Origin: JBCBKZ01 sp039026975
GTDB taxonomy: Bacteria; Bacteroidota; Bacteroidia; J057
Direction: 5' to 3'
NCBI GenBank assembly: GCA_039026975.1
Contig: JBCCLI010000117.1
Span: forward strand, 1-16,185
DNA: 16,185 nucleotides
Shown here: positions 14,186-16,185 of the stretch, one piece after another
Layout of the letters: each line of letters starts with the position of its first letter
Position numbering within the stretch: the first letter of the stretch is position 1
Made by a program: the position numbers and the translations under genes
Notes under the pieces: model-generated
The model's input: the letters and a program-made list of their open reading frames with translations, nothing else
Told to the model about the DNA's origin: nothing
Databases searched by the model: none

Positions 14186-16185
14186 TTATATCTTGAACTT
14201 TTTGCGGAAATCCAGGTAAACATCTGCTCCTATTAGTTTAGACCAGATTTTGTGTACCTGTTCTTCCATTTCCTTTTCGCTGGCTTCACCTGACGTAAAG
14301 CCTACCAGCCTAATCTCCATGTCCTTGGAGAAATTCCATTTCCTCTTGGTAAGAACGAGGATGTTATATTCAGAAAGATTACTATGTGAAATGCTTAGGC
14401 CTTTAACCTCTCTCCATACTTCCAGGATGAGTTTTAGGTCATTGGAATTCAGCTTTTCAAAGCTGTCTTTTTTATCCAGCCCAGTTTTGCGTACGTAATC
14501 CTTTAAGGTATTCCGCTCTATGTATGTTCGGAAATAATATTTTCCTTCCTTAGCCTGAAAGATCTCACTGAGTTCCTGGTAGTAAATGAGTTCTTTCTGA
14601 TACACAATCTCAAAGGCTTTTACCCTTTCCTCATTTTCAAGGTCTTCTGTAGGAAGAATTTTAATCACCTTAACATCGTGGTTGATGATATGTGTAACCT
14701 TCTTGGTGATAAATTCTGGATCTAAGAGGACGCCAGAAATTTCGAAAATTTCCTCTATGCTTTTATTAGGATCCCCACTAAGCTCTGGCTGAATATTGGC
14801 CTGTCCGTTTACTGCTTCGTGATTTAGATCAGCCTTTTCTTCTACTTTTTGCACTACGCCAGCAGTAACTTTTTCTTTCACAGCTGCCCCCACTTTAGGA
14901 CTAGTCTCAGCTATTGGAGCCAATACTTTCTCTGGTTCTGGTTCAGGCGCTATCTCTGGTTCTACTTCTACCGCTGGTAGTTCTGTTCCCTTCTGACCTT
15001 TTTTAGGTGGTTCCGCAGGAGTTGGTTCTGCTTCTACTATAGGCTTTTCTTCACTTAGGGGTAGGGGAGCTACTTTGGGCTCCTCCTTGGGTGTCTCCTC
15101 GTCAGAACCCTTCTGGGTGGAAAACTCTTTTTCTCCTTCTTCAGATGTAGGCTCTTCTACTGTAGGAGAGGCCGTGGGGTAGCTAATGAGTTCTTTAGGC
15201 ACTTCTATTTTGGTAGGGGCTTCTGCTTTGGGAGCTTCTTCCTTAAGAGCCTCTACTTCGGCTTTGTCCTTCTTCTCTTCTTCCTTCTTGGGACTTTCCT
15301 TCTGTTTTTGTTCTTCTACTTTTGGCAGTGGTACTTCTATCTTTACCTCTTCCACTTCTTGTTCTACCACTTCTGGACTGGCTTCCATGGGCATAAGCTG
15401 GGGAGAAGAGTTATCTGTACTCATTTTAAGTTCAGCACTCTTGATGGCCTCCTGTATGGTCCAGATGGTTACCTCTTTAGGGATACCCATCTCTATACCT
15501 TTTTGGATATAGGCATCCTTATATTCTTGCTCTTTACTGGCATCTGTACAGCTAGTCCGCATGTCTTGTATAAGCTGCTCTCTGGACATGTAGGACTTTC
15601 TTTCTGCTTCCAGTTTTTTTCTTGCCTCCTCTTCCTCTTTTCTACGTCTTTCTTCTTCCTCTCTTCTTTTTCGCTCTTCCTCCTGGCGCTTACGTTCCTC
15701 TTCTTCTTTTTTATGTGAAATCTCTGTTTCCAAAATCTCTTGCGCGCGTAGGGTCATCCCTTTTAAGATGGACTCCACTGCCTTCATATCCGTGGAAAGA
15801 CCATTTTTCTTGAGCTTACTTTTGATTTTTAGCTCTTTCTCAAAAAAGGTATCTAGCTTCTGGTTGTCCAGGTAAGCTCCGAGGAGTACTACAGATTTTA
15901 CTCCTAGCCTGTCAAGTTTAGCCTGGTTTAGGCGGCTGGCCAGGCTGACCCTATTGGCAGTTAGGCTATCATCATAGCGTTCCTTCGGAAAGCTGAGAGT
16001 AGCCTGAATAGCTACATTGTTAACCTTTTTATTGACTTGGATTTGTTCATTTGAAGGGAGGTTATCCAGGTCTTTTTGAATTTGATCCTTTTCACTGGCA
16101 CTTATCTGTAAGCCAGAATTTTCAAATTCCTTCACTACCTCTCTGAACACATTCTGCTTCCCGGGTGCTTTCCCAAAGGTCTTTA
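14186..16185 (-). CDS. Hsp70-like / coiled-coil / pseudokinase fusion protein, 5' partial
   Basis: The frame stays open to the right edge (the codons before the GTG at 16150 read KTFGKAPGKQN), so the true start is outside. Residues are numbered from that GTG. Residues 35-140 look like the C-terminal part of a degenerate Hsp70/actin-like ATPase domain: VKSVVLLGAYLDNQKLDTFF sits where Hsp70s have VVLVGGxSRxPxVQ, and MKAVESILKGMTLRA where they have EAVAxGAAxxA. Residues 148-186 are a Glu/Arg/Lys coiled coil. Residues ~190-243 form a small helical module. Residues ~246-440 are a Pro/Glu/Lys/Val-rich linker. Residues ~465-645 align with a protein kinase: K497 for the beta3 lysine, E520 for helix C, and YYFRTYIERNTLKDYV for the hinge. 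There H589-S-N591 replaces HRD, N596 is kept, and GFT (617-619) replaces DFG. It is therefore probably a catalytically dead kinase fold. The domain calls are inference from motif spacing. Confidence 0.6.
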   Translation of the reverse strand, partial: KTFGKAPGKQNVFREVVKEFENSGLQISASEKDQIQKDLDNLPSNEQIQVNKKVNNVAIQATLSFPKERYDDSLTANRVSLASRLNQAKLDRLGVKSVVLLGAYLDNQKLDTFFEKELKIKSKLKKNGLSTDMKAVESILKGMTLRAQEILETEISHKKEEEERKRQEEERKRREEEERRRKEEEEARKKLEAERKSYMSREQLIQDMRTSCTDASKEQEYKDAYIQKGIEMGIPKEVTIWTIQEAIKSAELKMSTDNSSPQLMPMEASPEVVEQEVEEVKIEVPLPKVEEQKQKESPKKEEEKKDKAEVEALKEEAPKAEAPTKIEVPKELISYPTASPTVEEPTSEEGEKEFSTQKGSDEETPKEEPKVAPLPLSEEKPIVEAEPTPAEPPKKGQKGTELPAVEVEPEIAPEPEPEKVLAPIAETSPKVGAAVKEKVTAGVVQKVEEKADLNHEAVNGQANIQPELSGDPNKSIEEIFEISGVLLDPEFITKKVTHIINHDVKVIKILPTEDLENEERVKAFEIVYQKELIYYQELSEIFQAKEGKYYFRTYIERNTLKDYVRKTGLDKKDSFEKLNSNDLKLILEVWREVKGLSISHSNLSEYNILVLTKRKWNFSKDMEIRLVGFTSGEASEKEMEEQVHKIWSKLIGADVYLDFRKKFKI
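14831..15415 (-). other. Low-complexity Pro/Glu/Lys/Val-rich linker
   Basis: This codes for about 195 residues of irregular PE-, KE- and EVP-type repeats (for example KEEAPKAEAPTKIEVPK and EPEIAPEPEPEK). They are almost certainly disordered and separate the helical module from the pseudokinase domain. The repetitive codons create long false open frames on the plus strand. Confidence 0.75.

Noticed and set aside
15186..15718. Long plus-strand open frames opposite the coiled coil and PE-rich linker
   Set aside because: They are products of repetitive Glu/Lys/Pro codons read in reverse, giving Phe/Leu/Ser-rich nonsense. The minus-strand frame has clear domain motifs on both sides.
6576..16185. 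TerY-type vWA/kinase/phosphatase triad formed by the vWA protein and the pseudokinase
   Set aside because: The vWA protein has a signal peptide and should be outside the cytoplasm. The kinase fold is degenerate, no PP2C phosphatase is present, and the genes are about 5 kb apart in separate transcription units.

Overview
The window reads as chromosomal DNA from a member of the Bacteroidota, most likely a Cytophagales-type bacterium. The evidence is a type IX secretion (T9SS) C-terminal sorting domain at the left edge, a TonB-dependent receptor, DUF2911 and Lnb (DUF4105) proteins, a LETM1-related TerB protein, promoters of the Bacteroidota form TTTG-N18/19-TAnnTTTG, and starts that lack clear Shine-Dalgarno sequences. 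I saw no tRNA, rRNA, CRISPR array, transposase or phage gene.

Layout. At 1-479 (+) lies the C-terminal end of a secreted protein carrying a T9SS sorting domain. A gene-poor stretch follows, then a possible 48-residue single-pass membrane protein (858-1004, +). From 1017 to the right edge every recognisable gene is on the minus strand. Read in the direction of transcription, from right to left, they are: (a) a large protein truncated by the right edge, with an Hsp70-like C-terminal segment, a charged coiled coil, a Pro/Glu/Lys-rich linker and a degenerate protein-kinase domain, followed by two hairpins, one a classical terminator; (b) a 127-residue conserved hypothetical protein (DUF7009-like) with its own promoter; (c) a secreted DUF2911/TPR protein followed by a 15-bp perfect hairpin; (d) a two-gene overlapping operon of a TerB/LETM1-like protein and an Lnb-type lipoprotein N-acyltransferase, driven by a near-consensus promoter; (e) an exported vWA-domain protein followed in the same reading frame by a metallophosphoesterase with a TTG start; (f) a BtuB-like TonB-dependent receptor and then an exported pullulanase-type GH13 enzyme.

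Functionally most of the window concerns the cell envelope. It contains a T9SS cargo protein, an outer-membrane transporter next to an exported alpha-glucan hydrolase, a lipoprotein-maturation enzyme coupled to a LETM1/TerB protein, and exported proteins with vWA or DUF2911 domains. The most unusual object is the pseudokinase fusion at the right edge. I see no complete defence or mobile system. The main novelty candidates are that fusion protein, the same-frame vWA/phosphoesterase junction, the TerB-LETM1/Lnb coupling, and a helically phased direct repeat in front of the receptor gene.
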